In this document: positions 22,753 through 34,715 of the stretch, piece after piece
Numbering within the stretch: the stretch's first letter is position 1
Layout: each line of letters begins with the position of its first letter
Notes under the pieces: model-generated
Told to the model about the DNA's origin: nothing
What the model saw: only the letters and a program-made list of their open reading frames with translations
Databases searched by the model: none
Translations under genes and position numbers: made by a program
NCBI RefSeq assembly: GCF_963082655.1
Contig: NC_081552.1
Span: 128,683,494 to 128,747,493 of the forward strand
Length of the DNA stretch: 64,000 nucleotides
Source: Stomoxys calcitrans
Lineage: Eukaryota > Arthropoda > Insecta > Diptera > Muscidae
Direction of reading: 5' to 3'

Positions 22753-23395
22753 GATTTTATATTAATCTTATTGGAACAAATTTAGAAAGAAGCTAATATT
22801 TGACAATTCTTGTTTATCAAAGGTAAGGTTAAAAAATTTTAAATTTTGTTTTATAGTTATTTAAATATTTATTTTGATTATGCCACGAGCGAGAATTGCT
22901 TACTGGCCCTAAGAGTGCAGATTTTTGCACCTCTATAAAAGTTTTAGAAGATTATTTTAAGTTTGATTTTTGATTCGAAGTATTGTTTAAGGAGGAAATC
23001 TGTTTCATCGACTCTTTTCCAATATGTTGAAGCGTTTCCCAGCATGGTGTGGGAGATCTTTTTACCGATCTGATGGGTATCGCCTTTTCTCTATTGAGGC
23101 TCCAGGTGTATCTTCCTCGTCTTTTTGGTGGTTGGACTGCGGGCAATGCCGGTTCTTTATCGACTTTGACAGCCTTTTTTTGTCCGCTTCCAATATTCAG
23201 CTGTAGTCAGAAGTTTGGGACCCGGCTCGGTCGTCTTATCAAATTTTCACAAGTGTTCAACCTTTAGTATTCCGATTTTTAATCCACGGTCCCGGTTTGG
23301 ACTGGACAGTTTTGGCAGTATCCTCTAATATTTTGCTGATAACAATGCAAGGATGTTTCGTTGATTAGAGCAAATCACGATCAATTGCGACTTTT
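22753..23395. other. Unassigned 0.64 kb between E7 and a LINE relic
   Basis: The first 200 bp are AT-rich. From about 22990 to 23260 the base composition is more balanced and short frames exist on both strands, but none matches a family I recognise. I could not decide between a decayed transposon and host sequence. Confidence 0.3.
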
Positions 23396-24815
23396 AGATA
23401 CGATGTTATAATACGTCTTAGGGGTAAGGAACAGAACCAGCTATGCAGGAGGTCCAAAAGGGTCTTGCCAATAGCATACGACTCGGCTAGACCTTGGGGG
23501 CTCAATGTTTAAAATCTGCTTGTTCACAAGGAAGACGAAGGTGGGCCAATTTGACGCATCACGTTTCCTCAATATAACGATTTCGATACTGACAAAGTCA
23601 AATACTTAGGGGTGATCTTGGACAGGAAACTGAATTAGAAGTGTCACATTTAAGAGCGTAACGAGAGGCTCACAGATGTTGGGCACGATGTAGACTGATT
23701 GTAGGCTCTAAATAGGGCCTGAATCCGAAGATAGTCCACTAGTTCTACATGAGTGTGATTAGACCAATACTTACTCACGCCTCAGTAGTTTGGTGGACTG
23801 CTATGTAGAAAAAGTGCAACATAAGGACCATTCAAAAGGTTCAGAGAACATGTTGTCTTGGCATAGGCCGAGCAATTCTACATATCCGACCCATTGACTT
23901 ACAGATTAAGTGTGAGGCAGCCACTGCGGCTATGAGACTTAAGGCGATGGAAAATGGATAGAGGATAGGAGCAGCTCATACCATCGCGGTATAATCGAGG
24001 CGACGATAGGATACCTCGAAGTAATGGAAGAGGTTTCCGATCGGGTACCTGGGACGACACTTGAGGTCGAGCGCGAGGCACTGCTGCCAGCGGCACAGAC
24101 TTGGATTGACGGAACCCTAGTTTTGCCATCTGGAAGATCATGTTACACGGAGAGTTCAAAGATAAAGAACAGAGTGGGCCTGGGGGTCAACATTGAGAAC
24201 CTAGGGTCTGAGATCTGTTTTAGACTCCCTGACCATAATACGGTCCTGCAGGCGAAGATTCGGGCAATCACGGAATGCGAGAGGTGGAGTGGTGGGACGT
24301 CATCGCGGTAGCACCACCGAAACCTTTCGGGTCGACGCAGTCCGAGTTAAGAGCGTGGGCTGTGGAACAGCGAAAAGGTCGGCAGGACGGCGAAAATCCT
24401 ATGGGGGGATCCAGAGCGTGAAAAGACGAGGCTATTGCAGAGAGAAAGTATGAAGAAGGTCAGTAAAGCTCTCGGTATCATAACAGGACACATAGAACTA
24501 CGAGCCCACTTATGCAAATCGGTGCGGCAAGTGATAGCATGTGTGGGACATGCGTGGAGGATGATGAGACTTTGGATCATTTCCTATGTCATTGACCGGC
24601 TTTCGAGGTTAACAGGCACAAGCACTTAGATGGGGACACAATACCAGATTTGAACCAACTTAGGGGCGAAGTATGAAAAACAATTAAAGATTTTGCAAGT
24701 AGCATGGAATTCCCAACTTAGATTTTCCCTTTCGAAGTTTTTTTTAGTGTTATGTGTATTGTAGGCTTATGTGTATGCCCATAGTGGCAAGGGACGGATT
24801 ACTATCAACCTAACC
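23396..24815 (+). pseudogene. RNase H-bearing LINE relic (I/LOA/R1-type), copy a
   Basis: It starts at RT motif C (degraded YADDVII...LRGK), then TDKVKYLGVILDRKLN, QTI/RPILTHASVVWWTAM and RTIQKVQRTCCLGIGRAI. The RNase H part reads LVLPSGRSCYTESSKIKNRV (23960-24310), with AEIRAITECERW in shifted form. The zinc-finger region and the 3' UTR (ATGCCCATAGTGGCAAGGGA) end in the tail CAACCTAACCTAATG near 24805. Stops and frameshifts are frequent. The same 3' end recurs near 32625 (minus), 42820, 50435 and 55680. Confidence 0.8.
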
Positions 24816-24828
24816 TAATGTAATGTTT

Positions 24829-25140
24829 TTTTTACATGTCATATAAGATACTTCAGTGTAATATAAACGGTTTTCACCAGACTTTATCGCTTTACAAGAA
24901 ACTCTCACTCTCACTACTCATTAAAACTTAGCGGATACACCTCATATATTTCTACATCTGATGGGCCCAAGCAAAGGCGGAACAGCTATTTTTGTTTAAA
25001 AAAAATATCTAAAGCAATAATATTTAATGGCTTCAACAAAGTTTGCTGTTGGTGTTGAAGTTTATCTCGGGTTCAGACTAAAAGTCATTTCACTGTACTT
25101 GAATTGAGCAGAATTTTTGTCATTGAGGAATCTAACTTCC
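24829..25140 (+). pseudogene. LINE endonuclease N-terminal relic, interrupted by E8
   Basis: ILQCNINGF-like start (near 24852), a damaged ALQETL, PSKGGTAIFV (near 24967) and KVISLYLN-like (near 25081) are N-terminal blocks of an APE-type LINE endonuclease. The continuation is found on the other side of Helentron-like E8, at 26300-26452. Confidence 0.6.
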
Positions 25141-25145
25141 CTTTT

Positions 25146-26287
25146 TATGCCCTCCATCATAGGATGGGGATATAATAATTTCGTCATTCTGTTTGTAACT
25201 ACTTGAACTATTCGTCTTGATCGTCGTGACACTTTATGTCGATCTAGCCGTGTCCGTCCGTCTGTCCGCCCGTCCGTCTGTCCGTCCGTCCGTCTGTCCG
25301 TCCGTCCGTCTGTCCGTCCGTCTGTCCGTCCGTCTGTCCGTCCGTCCGTCTGTCTGTCGAAAGCACGCTAACTTCCGAAATAGTAAAGCTAGCCGCTTGA
25401 AATTTTGCACAAATACTTCTTATTAGTATAGGTCGGTTGGTATTGTAAATGGGCCATATCGGTCCATGTTTTGATATAGCTGCCATATAAACCGATCTTG
25501 GGTCTTCAATTCTTTAGCCTCTAGAGTACCCAATTCTTATCCGATTGGGATGAAATTTTACACGACGTGTTTTGTTATGATATCCAACAACTGGGCCAAG
25601 TATGGTTCAAATCGGTCCATAACCTGATATAGCTGTCGTATAAACCGAACTGATATCCAACAAATGCGCCAAGTATGGTTCAAATCGGTTCATAACCTGA
25701 TATATCTGTCATATAAAAACAGATCTGGGGACTTGTCTTCTTGAACTTCTAGAGGGCGCAATTCCTATCTGATTTGGCTGAAATTTTGCATGACGTTTTT
25801 TATTTTTTCTTTCAACTGTGTCAAATAAGGTTTAAATCGGTTCATAACCTGATATAGCTGCCATATAAACCGATTTGGGAACTTGACTTCTTGAGCCTCT
25901 AGAGGTCGCAATTATTATCCGATTTTCCTGAAATTTTGTACGACGGATCCTCTCTTGACCATCAATATACGTGTTTATTATGGTCTGAATCGGTCTATAG
26001 CCCGATACAGCTCCCATATAAATCGATTTCTCTATTTTACTTCTTGAGCCCCCAAAGGGCGCAATTCGTATTCGAATTGGCTGACATTTTATACAGGTCT
26101 CCAACATATAATTTAATTGTGGTCCAAACCGGACCCTATCTTGATATCGCTCTCATAGCAGAGCAAATCTTTTCTTATATCCTTTTTTGCCTAAGATGAG
26201 ATGCCGGGAAAAGAACTCGACAAATGCGATCCATGGTGGAGGGTATATAAAATTCGGCCCGGCCGAACTTAGCACGCTTTTACTTAT
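25146..26287 (+). mobile_element. Helentron-like element E8
   Basis: The 5' end is TATGCCCTCCATCATAGGATG, followed by a deleted core (TCTTGATCGTCGTG) and a GTCC/GTCT microsatellite (25254-25358). Internal repeats follow, one carrying a short deletion near 25645. The 3' end is GGTGGAGGGTATATAAAATT with hairpin TTCGGCCCGGCCGAA (26253-26267). It splits a LINE endonuclease and so is younger than that LINE. Confidence 0.85.
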
Positions 26288-26299
26288 TTTAAATAACAA

Positions 26300-26452
26300 T
26301 AATTAAACAATTATTTTAGGAGACTTCAATGCACATTCACTTTTATGGGGGACGCGAGACACATCGTATAAAGGACGGAGTGTTGAAAATATAATATTTC
26401 AATCCAATATGGTCTTTTTAAACGACGGATCAGCTACCCACACCACTAACGA
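26300..26452 (+). pseudogene. LINE endonuclease relic, continuation after E8
   Basis: Translation from about 26315 gives ILGDFNAHSLLWGTRDTSYK, then SVENIIFQSNMVFLNDGSAT. GDFNAH..WG is the catalytic-Asp block of APE-type LINE endonucleases. Joined to 24829-25140 it makes a colinear endonuclease relic, which dates the E8 insertion as later. Confidence 0.75.
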
Positions 26453-26830
26453 CCTGAGGCCGAATCTATTCTATCTTCGCATGCATATAATTTGCCTAGA
26501 CCATCGGCGTTCCCCGGCGAACCAACACGCTCTTTAAGAGGTTGGAATAATTGAAGACGCATCGCTCTCAGCTTTATTGAGGGGTTTGGTGCAAATGGTG
26601 AAGGTTTTCCCCTCCTAATGCTGGCAACATTTGTGAGGTACAATGCCATGTAAAACTTCTTTTCAAAGAGGTGTCGCACTGCGGCACGCCGATCGGACTC
26701 GGCAATAAAAAGGAGGCCCCTTATCATTTAGCTTAAACTTGAATCGGACTGCACTCATTGATATGTGAGAAGTTTGCCCCTGCTCCTTAGTGCAATGTTC
26801 ATGGGCGAAATTTGCATCTGCAATTTGATA
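26453..26830. repeat. Interspersed repeat, second partial copy at 49405-49510 (inverted)
   Basis: The block around 26690-26790 (GACTCGGCAATAAAAAGGAG, CTTATCATTTAGCTTAAACT, GAATCGGACTGCACTCATTG) recurs in reverse orientation at 49415-49490 (CACATCAATGAGTGCTTTCC, GATAAGGGACC). Two copies in 64 kb mark it as a repeat. I cannot name its family and see no coding capacity. Confidence 0.6.
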
Positions 26831-26896
26831 CTAAGACTCTCTTTGATAGGGGGAGAGACTCCCCAAATTGAGCTCAAGAATTCGCTGCACAAAGGC

Positions 26897-27284
26897 CACA
26901 CTCATAGAAATTTTTAAGCAAAAACAGCAAAAATGTTTGCTTGCAGAAAGTCTGCTGAAAATGAGAAAAAAATTATATATCATCTTATGTTTCAATGTTT
27001 CAAGCATATAACGCACAATTTTTTCTCAATTTTCTACGATTTGGCAATTTTTGAACGAGTTTAAATAACAGCAGACAAAATAACTACCGCAATTATATTT
27101 ATGCTTTTATACAAAAAATTAACCCCCAATATTGGCAATTTTTTTATTAATATATAGCAAATGCCTCAATTTTTGTTTGGCAGCTCAAAAATTTTGCATG
27201 AATTCATTCAAAATTTAAAATTTTTTAATTTAATATCAGCAGACAGTGTTTGCTGATATCAGCAGACTAATTTCTTTGGGTGTA
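26897..27284. mobile_element. Possible MITE with imperfect terminal inverted repeats
   Basis: Left end CACACTCATAGAAATTTTT and right end AATTTCTTTGGGTGTAG form imperfect inverted termini of about 15 bp. Both ends are followed internally by TCTGCTGA/TCAGCAGA blocks. The right part holds the palindrome TGCTGATATCAGCA (27250-27263). The interior is AT-rich without coding capacity and no clear target duplication is visible. It lies inside or beside LINE relic copy b. Confidence 0.4.
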
Positions 27285-30200
27285 GATTCGGAAACTGCAC
27301 CGCAGTCAGCTAAACCCCTCCTGTCACCTGGAGGGCATCCCATGCCTAAAAGGACTAGGGCGAACAACAGTAAGATGGGTCCAAGAACCTTTGCTAATGT
27401 CGCTAGTGATAGTTTGGTAATGGAAGTTGTTGACAACGAAAAAAATAGGGCTGCGTACTTAGGAATAATTGGAGTGGGATAATCAAAGGACTGTCATCAG
27501 TAAAATCCGATGTCCTTGCGGAGTTTCCTGGGTCTCCTACAGTTTGTGATGATGCAGGCTGGTATCGAGGCCGATACAGACTAATTGCCTTCGGGAATCA
27601 AGGCCCAATTGAAATGTATCGTTGTGCGCTAAAAAAGATTGGTGAGATCTGGCCTGGTGCAGCACTAGATTTAATCAAGAAGTAAGATATTCCATCTTAG
27701 CTAATTGCGCATGCTTGGATACCAAGGATTCCCTCAGATCCTGAATCGATACTTGGTAGACAAAGGGATTGTGATCGTGATTGTGGACTCAAAGATTGGT
27801 AGATTGGATGAGGCTGATGGTGACCGGAGACATGCAATATTCATACAAAACGCCGGTTGTCTCGCAGACCTCAAAAAGTCTGAAGGAGTTGTATCCTACT
27901 AGACCTTCAGCTGAAACTAAAAGTCTGTAGAATCGGTGGGCTTAGGGAATCAGGAGACGACTCAGCAGTTGTTGCTGAACACATGCCTGAGGAACTATCG
28001 ACAACATCGCTAAAGTCTAGCGGATTGCAGGATACTGAAAATCCCCCTGCCACAATCGAGACATGAAGGAAAGGCGTCGAAACAGCTGTTTGGATTGGGC
28101 TCAAGGTGTGCGCCAGCGGGGAAGGACGGAAGCATCAGCTGGTGAAGCATCTAAGGAGGAATCATCCACACCGCAAGTGCCCAGTGCCCTGAGGTAGAAT
28201 GGTTCCACACTCTTCTTCCGTTGCGGAGCACTGAAGATTCAGTAGTAGCCAGCCTTGAAATAAATAGTCTCATTACTGGCTGGCTTCTCTATATATGGCA
28301 CTCAATTCAGAGATGTGCCTTCAAACCTTAAGTCGCTGGTTAAAGCTGCTTCCGTAGGGAAGAAGAGCCGAATTGTAGGAAGTGATGCTAATGCACATCG
28401 TCAGATATGGGAAAGTTCGGATGTCAACGAAAGGGGTGAGCTGCTTATCGAATATATTATAAGTTGCAGTCTGGCGATTTGTAATAAAGAAGATAAACAG
28501 ACCTTTATTACCAGGAACAAGCAGGAGGTACGAGATATTACCTTTGTATCGGAAGATATAAGCGCAAGAATATGCGACTGGGAAGTGTTGAATGACCACA
28601 GCTTTTCTGATCATCGTTATATTATTTTCAGCCGTGGAGAAAATACTGCAGAAGTGGTCCCTCTGCTAAACAGAATAAAAACGGATTGGGATAAATTTCG
28701 ACACAAATTCTGTACATCTTTCCCTTCTAGACTAGGAAAATAAGTGGCAATTGCGGAGGTTATAGACATAATGGTCAAGCGGATCACAAAGGCCCTGAAT
28801 TGCCATGGCGGACCCCAGTGTTGGTTGGTCTAAGGAAGGACTGCAGAAAACTCTTCAACAGAGCAAAAGCCACAGCAGCCCCACACGATTGGGACATCTG
28901 TAAAGCTGATCTAAGAAAATACAAGAACAAATCCTGGGTAGAATTCTTTAGCTCTGTGGAGGATACATCTGAGGCCTCTAGACCGTTTTAGGCCTCGAGA
29001 CTTAAAACGGTGGGGTATATTCAGAAGTCAGAGAATGTATGGACAATGTCTAGTGGGGAAACACTAGAACTACTCGTTGATACACATTTCCCGGGAAATT
29101 CTCCAACGGAAAACGTGTCGCCAGAAGAGGTTGTCACTGGTGCGTATTCGTCGGAGGCTATTAGGGAAATTGTGTCTGAGCCGAAAATCCTTTGGGCGAA
29201 AGAAGTTTCGACTCCTTTAAGTCGCCAGGCCATGATGATGTATCACCACAAGCTGTGTCTGATAGACTGGTTCCCTGATTTAGGGAGATATACTCTGCTT
29301 GCATCAGCATTTCGTATACACCTATGGGATGGAGAGACACGAAGTTCATTTTCGATCCGAAAGCAGGTAAACCTTACCATACGAAGGCGAAAGATATTCG
29401 TCGTATGAGTTTGCCATCCTTTATGTTTAAGGCTCTTGAGAGGTTGATAGAAACATATCTTAGGGCAAAGACCCCGGACGTCACCTGTCGTGGCAGCAAC
29501 ATGCATATAGTAAAGGCAAATCCACTGAAACAGCCCTTCACGACCTAGTCGGCTGCATAGAGGGTTCTCTCGCTGTCAAAGAATTTACAATGGTAGCATT
29601 TCTAGACATTGAAGGTGCTTTTAATAATGTTAAACCGACGTCAATCAAGGGTTTGGAGTTTCTAGGCATCAACTCTACCGTAAGAAAGTTTTTTAATAAC
29701 TTAATTACTAAAAGATGCATTACGGCAGGTTTGGGATCGTGGATCTAAAAAGATGGGTCAGCAGAGGAACACCTCAAGGAGGTGTACTGTCTCCTCTACT
29801 TTGGAATATAGTCATCAACAATATATTGTATTATTGTCTCTGGAAGAGAAAGGTGTAAAGGTGGTCGCGTATGCTGATGACGTGGCAATTGCGGTTAGGG
29901 GAAAGTTTCCCAGCACTCTAAGATATATAGTTCAGGAAGCTCGACGCGCAACAGCACAGTGGACTACCGAAAGTGATCTAGGTATAAATCCGTGGAAGAC
30001 AGAAGTAGTTTTTTCAGCAGAAGATACAAGTTGCTTACAGTGGCACCTGTCTGCTTGGGAGGAGAGAGATATCTGGGTGCTATGTTGGACAGGAAACTGA
30101 ACTTCAAATCCAACATTTTCGAAAGGGCAAGAAATGCCACTCTTTGGGGTGTACTCTAAAGATCCAGTACTGGTCACATCGAAAAGGTTACCCGACCACT

Positions 30201-30645
30201 GCAGTGTGTATCAAGCGGAGATCCTTGCAATTAAGTAAGTGGTGGTACTGCTAAGATATTAGGTCATAACAACGATTGGCATAAATATTTTCTCAGACAG
30301 TTAGGCAGCCATTAAATCCCTGGAGAACGTATTTCTGAACACAAAATTGCCCTCGACTGTCGCTGACCACTCAACGAGATGCCTGAACAGTTCAAAATTA
30401 AGCTGTTCTGTGTGCTGGGCCACAGAGATAACTCAGGGAATTGTAAAGCGGACGAGTTTGTGAGACTAGGAAATGCCTTACGCCTCTAGCGACATGTAAG
30501 CTAAGTTTTCAGGACCAAGACCGAAGGACAACGAATGATAGATGGTCACAAAGAGGGGGCTGCGAGCATTCCAAAACTATGTGGCCTAATCTAGACTTGA
30601 ATAGAACTACCGTTCTGCTGTCACTGGAGCGTGACAGAGCGGCAA
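27285..30645 (+). pseudogene. RNase H-bearing LINE relic, copy b (ORF1-like, EN, RT, RNase H)
   Basis: From about 27285 to 28200 lie ORF1-like pieces (CRIGGLRESGDDSAVVAEHM). The endonuclease C-half at 28315-28743 shows RIVGSDANAHRQIW, VRDITFVS and DWEVLNDHSFSDHRYI. RT blocks: SLPSFMFKALERLIETYLRA, TMVAFLDIEGAFNNV (motif A, near 29587), SRGTPQGGVLSPLLWNIVIN (motif B) and VVAYADDVAIAVRG (motif C, near 29870). RNase H pieces at 30200-30470 include INIFSDS and GHRDNSGNCKADE. Stops and frameshifts throughout. It differs in sequence from copies a, c, d, e, f and g, so it is a second family of the same domain type. Confidence 0.8.
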
Positions 30646-30649
30646 AACA

Positions 30650-31152
30650 TGCATCCTGAAAGCTTTTCTTCGACCATGTCGATAGCGTTAATGACGCCGC
30701 CAAGATAAAAATTTTTCTTTAAAAAATCCATGTCCAAACTGAAACGTTAGTAGACGACATGGGAGTGAGAGCAGGGACAACTGAGGACATGTTGAGGCTT
30801 TTGATGAAAACGCATTTTCCACAGGACACGACGGGACTCACGGAGATACCGTAATCTTGGAATTATGAGGTTTATCGAAGGCTTATCATAACTGAAATTA
30901 TGGTCAAGGTAGTCTTGAGGAGTTTCAAATCATTTAAGTAATCCGGACCTGATGGAATATTTCCGGCGTTATAGAGAAGAGTGAAATATGCCTGTTCACG
31001 ACGAATATGAAGGTGGGCCAATTTGACGCACCACGTTTCCTCAACAAGACGTTTTCGATATCTTACAAGATCAAATACTTCGGTGTGATCTTGGACAGGA
31101 AACTGAATTGGAAGTGTCATATTCGGGAGCGTACTGAGAAGGCTCGAAATGG
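30650..31152 (+). pseudogene. RNase H-type LINE relic, copy c, internally deleted
   Basis: It matches copy d from 40250 to about 40565 (GTCGATAGCGTTAATGACGC, TTGAGGCTTTTGATGAAAAC), then jumps to the equivalent of 41345 (ATATGCCTGTTCACGACGAA), removing most of the RT including motif C. It is cut off by E9 at 31153. Confidence 0.75.
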
Positions 31153-32052
31153 AGCCTCCACCATAAGATGGGGGGTATACTAATTTCGTCATTCTGATTG
31201 TAACTACTTGAAATATTCGTCTGAGACCCCATAAAGTATATATATTCTTGATCATCGTGAAATTTTATGTCGAACTAGCCATATCCGTCCGTCCGTCCGT
31301 CTATCTGTCGAAAGTACGCTAACTACCGAAGGAGTAAAGCTAGCCGCTTGAAATTTTGCACAAATAGTTCTTATTAGTGTAGGTCGGTTGGTATTGTAAA
31401 TGGGCCATATCGGTCCATGTTTTGATATAGCTGCCATATAAACCGATCTTGGGTCTTGACTTCTTGAGCCTCTAGAGGGCGCAATTCTTATCCAATTTGA
31501 ATGAATTTTGCCACGTAGTATTTTGTTATGATATCCAACAACTGTGCTAAATATGGTCCAAATCGGTTCAAATGGTTCTTGAGCTTCTAGAGGGCTCAAT
31601 TTCTATCCGATTTGGTTCATAACCTGATATAGCTGCCATATAAACCGATCTGGGATCTTGACTTCTTGAGCCCCTAGAGGTCGCAGTTATTATCCGATTT
31701 GCCTGAAATTTTGTACGACGGATTCTCTCACGACCATTAACATACGTGTTTATTATGGTCTGAATTGGTCTATAGGCCGATACAGCTCCCATATAAATCG
31801 ATCTCTCTATTTTACTTCTTGAGCCCACAAAGGGCCCAATTCTTATTCGAATTGGCTGACATTTTACACATAAATTTAATTGTGGTCCAAACCGGACCAT
31901 ATCTTGATATCGCTCTAATAGCAGAGCAAATCTTTTCTTATATCCTTTTTTTGCCTAAGAAGAGATGCCGGGAAAAGAACTCGACAAATGCGATCCATGG
32001 TGGAGGGTATATAAGATTCGGCCCGGCCGAACTTACCACGCTTTTACTTGTT
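31153..32052 (+). mobile_element. Helentron-like element E9
   Basis: The 5' end is slightly truncated (CCTCCACCATAAGATGGGGG) and followed by CTTGATCATCGTG. The microsatellite is short (31285-31305), there are about three internal repeats, and the 3' end GGTGGAGGGTATATAAGATT has hairpin TTCGGCCCGGCCGAA (32017-32031). A local duplication near 31560-31625 inserts a second TTCTTGAGCTTCTAGAGGGC block. Confidence 0.85.
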
Positions 32053-32615
32053 TTAATTCGTACATTTGCGTACTAAAACTTACAATATTTTACTTTCTTA
32101 ACACATTAGTCTAAGCTCTTAAATCTACGAGTTACACCTTGACTTTGGGTGTGCCATCGTGGGCAGCGAAGCGACCGGGCGTATATTACCATACCGCGTT
32201 GTGCCTCAAATGTGTTTTTTTTCGGAATTTTGAGACTTACCTTTAATTGATTTAAGAGCCTTGAGCTGCATTGAATAGTCCTCCTCAGTTTCTTGGATGT
32301 GCTTCGAATAACTTTTTGCTTCCAATAGAGCATTTTGGGGACGTTTTTGATTTTCGATTCTGGGGGGTTATTTCATGGGTACTTATTCCATAGAGCCTCA
32401 AAGTTGCACTCCTGAATACAAGCATCGTTTTTGTTTTTGTTTTGGCATGACTTTAACCGACCCGTGGAACGTGTAATGACTTTAATCAAATATGGGCGTG
32501 CTAAAAACAAACAGTTAATCTCTATCTTTGAGCATGAAAGGTCGAATTTTTTGTCAGACGGCAAGGAACATATTTTGTGATATATTGCGTTTGTTTGTTT
32601 TTGTCTTTTGGAGTA
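32053..32615 (-). other. Unassigned segment with an exon-like stretch
   Basis: On the minus strand a frame of about 35 codons (roughly 32360-32245) reads NALLEAKSYSKHIQETEEDY then SMQLKALKSIK. It ends exactly at AAAG|GTAAGT, a strong splice-donor match, and is preceded at about 32362 by CCCCCCAG, a possible acceptor. The peptide is charged and coiled-coil-like. It could be a host exon, but I do not recognise the protein, and a decayed transposon is equally possible. The rest of the interval shows nothing recognisable. Confidence 0.25.
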
Positions 32616-32617
32616 CT

Positions 32618-34715
32618 GTAGGTTGGGTTAGGTTAGGTTGAAAAGAGGGTGCAGATATTAATCTGCCCCATGCCACTATGGACATGCACCGAAGCCAGTA
32701 ATCGGCTGTTGTGCGCTCTACAAACTAAAAAGCAACCTGGAAAAAGAAAATCCAAGTTATAAAATCCTTAATTGTTTCCATACCACGCCCCTAAGTAGGT
32801 TCATGTCTGGTATTGTGTCTCCAACTACGTGCCAGTGTCTGTTAGACGCGAAAGCCGGGCAATGGCAAAGGATTTGCTCCAAAGTCTCATCATTTTTCCG
32901 GCATATCCTACATAGATAAAAATAATTTTGAAAAACAGAGTATTGATCTCAAGTTTGGCAGTCTTGCACGATGATGAAATAAGTCAATAAGTACTGCGTG
33001 ACACAGTAATAAATGTCTCAATTAATTAAATTTAAAAATAAAACCACTGTAAACAATTTTTTTAGAATACGAAATTCATATATTTTTATGCCGAATTTTC
33101 TAAAATAAGTTTAATGCAAAAAAAAAAAAAATTGTTTTTGGCCGACCGGGGGTTGCATGTCTTGAATGGCATGGGAGTTTTGTGCTCTATATGGTAGTAC
33201 GCCTATTTTTACAACTACCTAAGCTAAAGAATTTGTTGAAAGTCAACAAAATTTCAATAATTTTGTCTGTCAAGTCTCTGGTATAGACTTACCAACATTC
33301 TTCAACAAATAATGTCTTCGACTGAATGCTACAATTCGTTGAGAATTAAAGTTTCTCATACAAATTTGGTAGTTGGTTTTTTCTAACTTAACTCGGACTG
33401 CAACGACCCGAAAGGCTTCGGTTAACCAAGTTTACTGACGGCAATCCTCTGGCATTCACCGCCAAATCATCTGCCCTTTCATTCCCCCTTACTCCGTTAT
33501 CCGTAGCTTCATTCTCCCTCTTACACTGTTCATGACCTTACCGTCCTGCTTGTTGCTGCCCTTATGGCAACTTTACGTTCGCAAAGATGTTCATACTCGA
33601 CGTCCTCGCGTTAACACCACACCACCTCACGCATTCCGTGTTCGCATAGATCTCCGCCTGCAGGACCGTATTATATTCAGGCAGTCTAAAACAGATTTCA
33701 GTCCCTGGGTTCTCAATGTCGACCGCCAGGCCCACTCTGTACTCTAGCTTTGATTCATCCGTGTAACATGATTTTCCAGATGGCAATGCTTGGGTTCCGC
33801 CAATCCAAGACTTTGCCGATGGCAGCAGTGCCTCGCACTCGACCTCAAGGTTAATCCCAGGTAGCCGATCGAAAACATCTTCCCTTCCTTCCAGGTTTCC
33901 TATCGTCGCCTTGATTATACCGCGATGGTATGAGCTGCTCCCATCCTCAATCCATTCTCCCATCGCCTTAAGTGTCATAGACGCAGTGGCTGCCTCACAC
34001 TAAATCTGTATGTTAATGGGTCGGATATATAGAATAGTCTCCAGTGCCCTAGTAGGCGTGGTTCTCATCGCACCGCCTATGCTAAGACAACATGTTCTCT
34101 ATACCTGTTGCATGATACTTATGTTGCACTTTTTCTCCACAGCAGTCCACCAAACTACAGAGGCGTAAGAAGCTATTGGTCTAATCACGCTCCCGTCTAC
34201 ATAGAGCCCAACATCTGTGACTCTTCTCAGTACGCTCCTGAATGTGACATCAATTCAGTTTTCCGTCCAAAATCACACCTAAGTATTTGACCTTGTCAGA
34301 TATCGAAATCGTCTTATTAAGGAAACGTGGTGCGTAAAATTGGCCCACCTTCGTTTTCCTCGTGAACAGGCATATTTCAGTCTTCTCTGGGTTAACATTG
34401 AGACCTCCGGGTCTAGCGTATTCATGTGCCATATGCAAGGCCCTTTCGGCGCTTCTGCATAGCTGGTTCGTATCCTAACCCCTTAGGAGTATTATAATAT
34501 CGTCGTTGTAGCAGATGGGTTGAAATCCCTCCTCAGTCAGCATCCGTAATAGGTCATTTATGGTGGTCACCCATAGGAGCGGCGATAAAATGCGTGCCTT
34601 GTGCTACTTTCTCCCTTATATTTATGACAAGGGACACAACATTTATCAACCAGTTCCTTAGCATATGGTTTATCTAGTCTCTAGGTCAACCCGGTACTGG
34701 TCTATGCATAGAATC
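32618..34715 (-). pseudogene. RNase H-type LINE relic, copy g
   Basis: The minus-strand 3' end starts at 32618 (GGTTAGGTTAGGTTGAAAAG) with the family 3' UTR and an EQILCHCPAF-like zinc-finger end (about 32860-32905). After a foreign insert (32912-33388) the RNase H follows at 33978-33562: QALPSGKSCYTDESKLEYRV, EICFRLPEYNTVLQAEIYAN and ECVRWCGVNAR. RT pieces continue to about 34700 (ARPGGLNVNPEKTEICLFTR, DKVKYLGVILDGKLN and a damaged motif B). RT motif C is degraded near 34500. It is joined at about 34716 to a Helitron 3' part. Confidence 0.8.
32912..33388. other. AT-rich insert inside LINE copy g
   Basis: About 0.48 kb replaces roughly 0.25 kb expected between the RNase H tail and the zinc-finger region (compare 42295-42545 in copy d). 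It contains a 13-A run near 33120, GACCGGGGGTTGCATG, and no recognisable motif. No terminal repeats or target duplication are obvious to me. Confidence 0.4.

Noticed and set aside
22952..23267. Overlapping 60-72 residue frames on both strands
   Set aside because: No family resemblance or splice signals; kept only as an unassigned interval.
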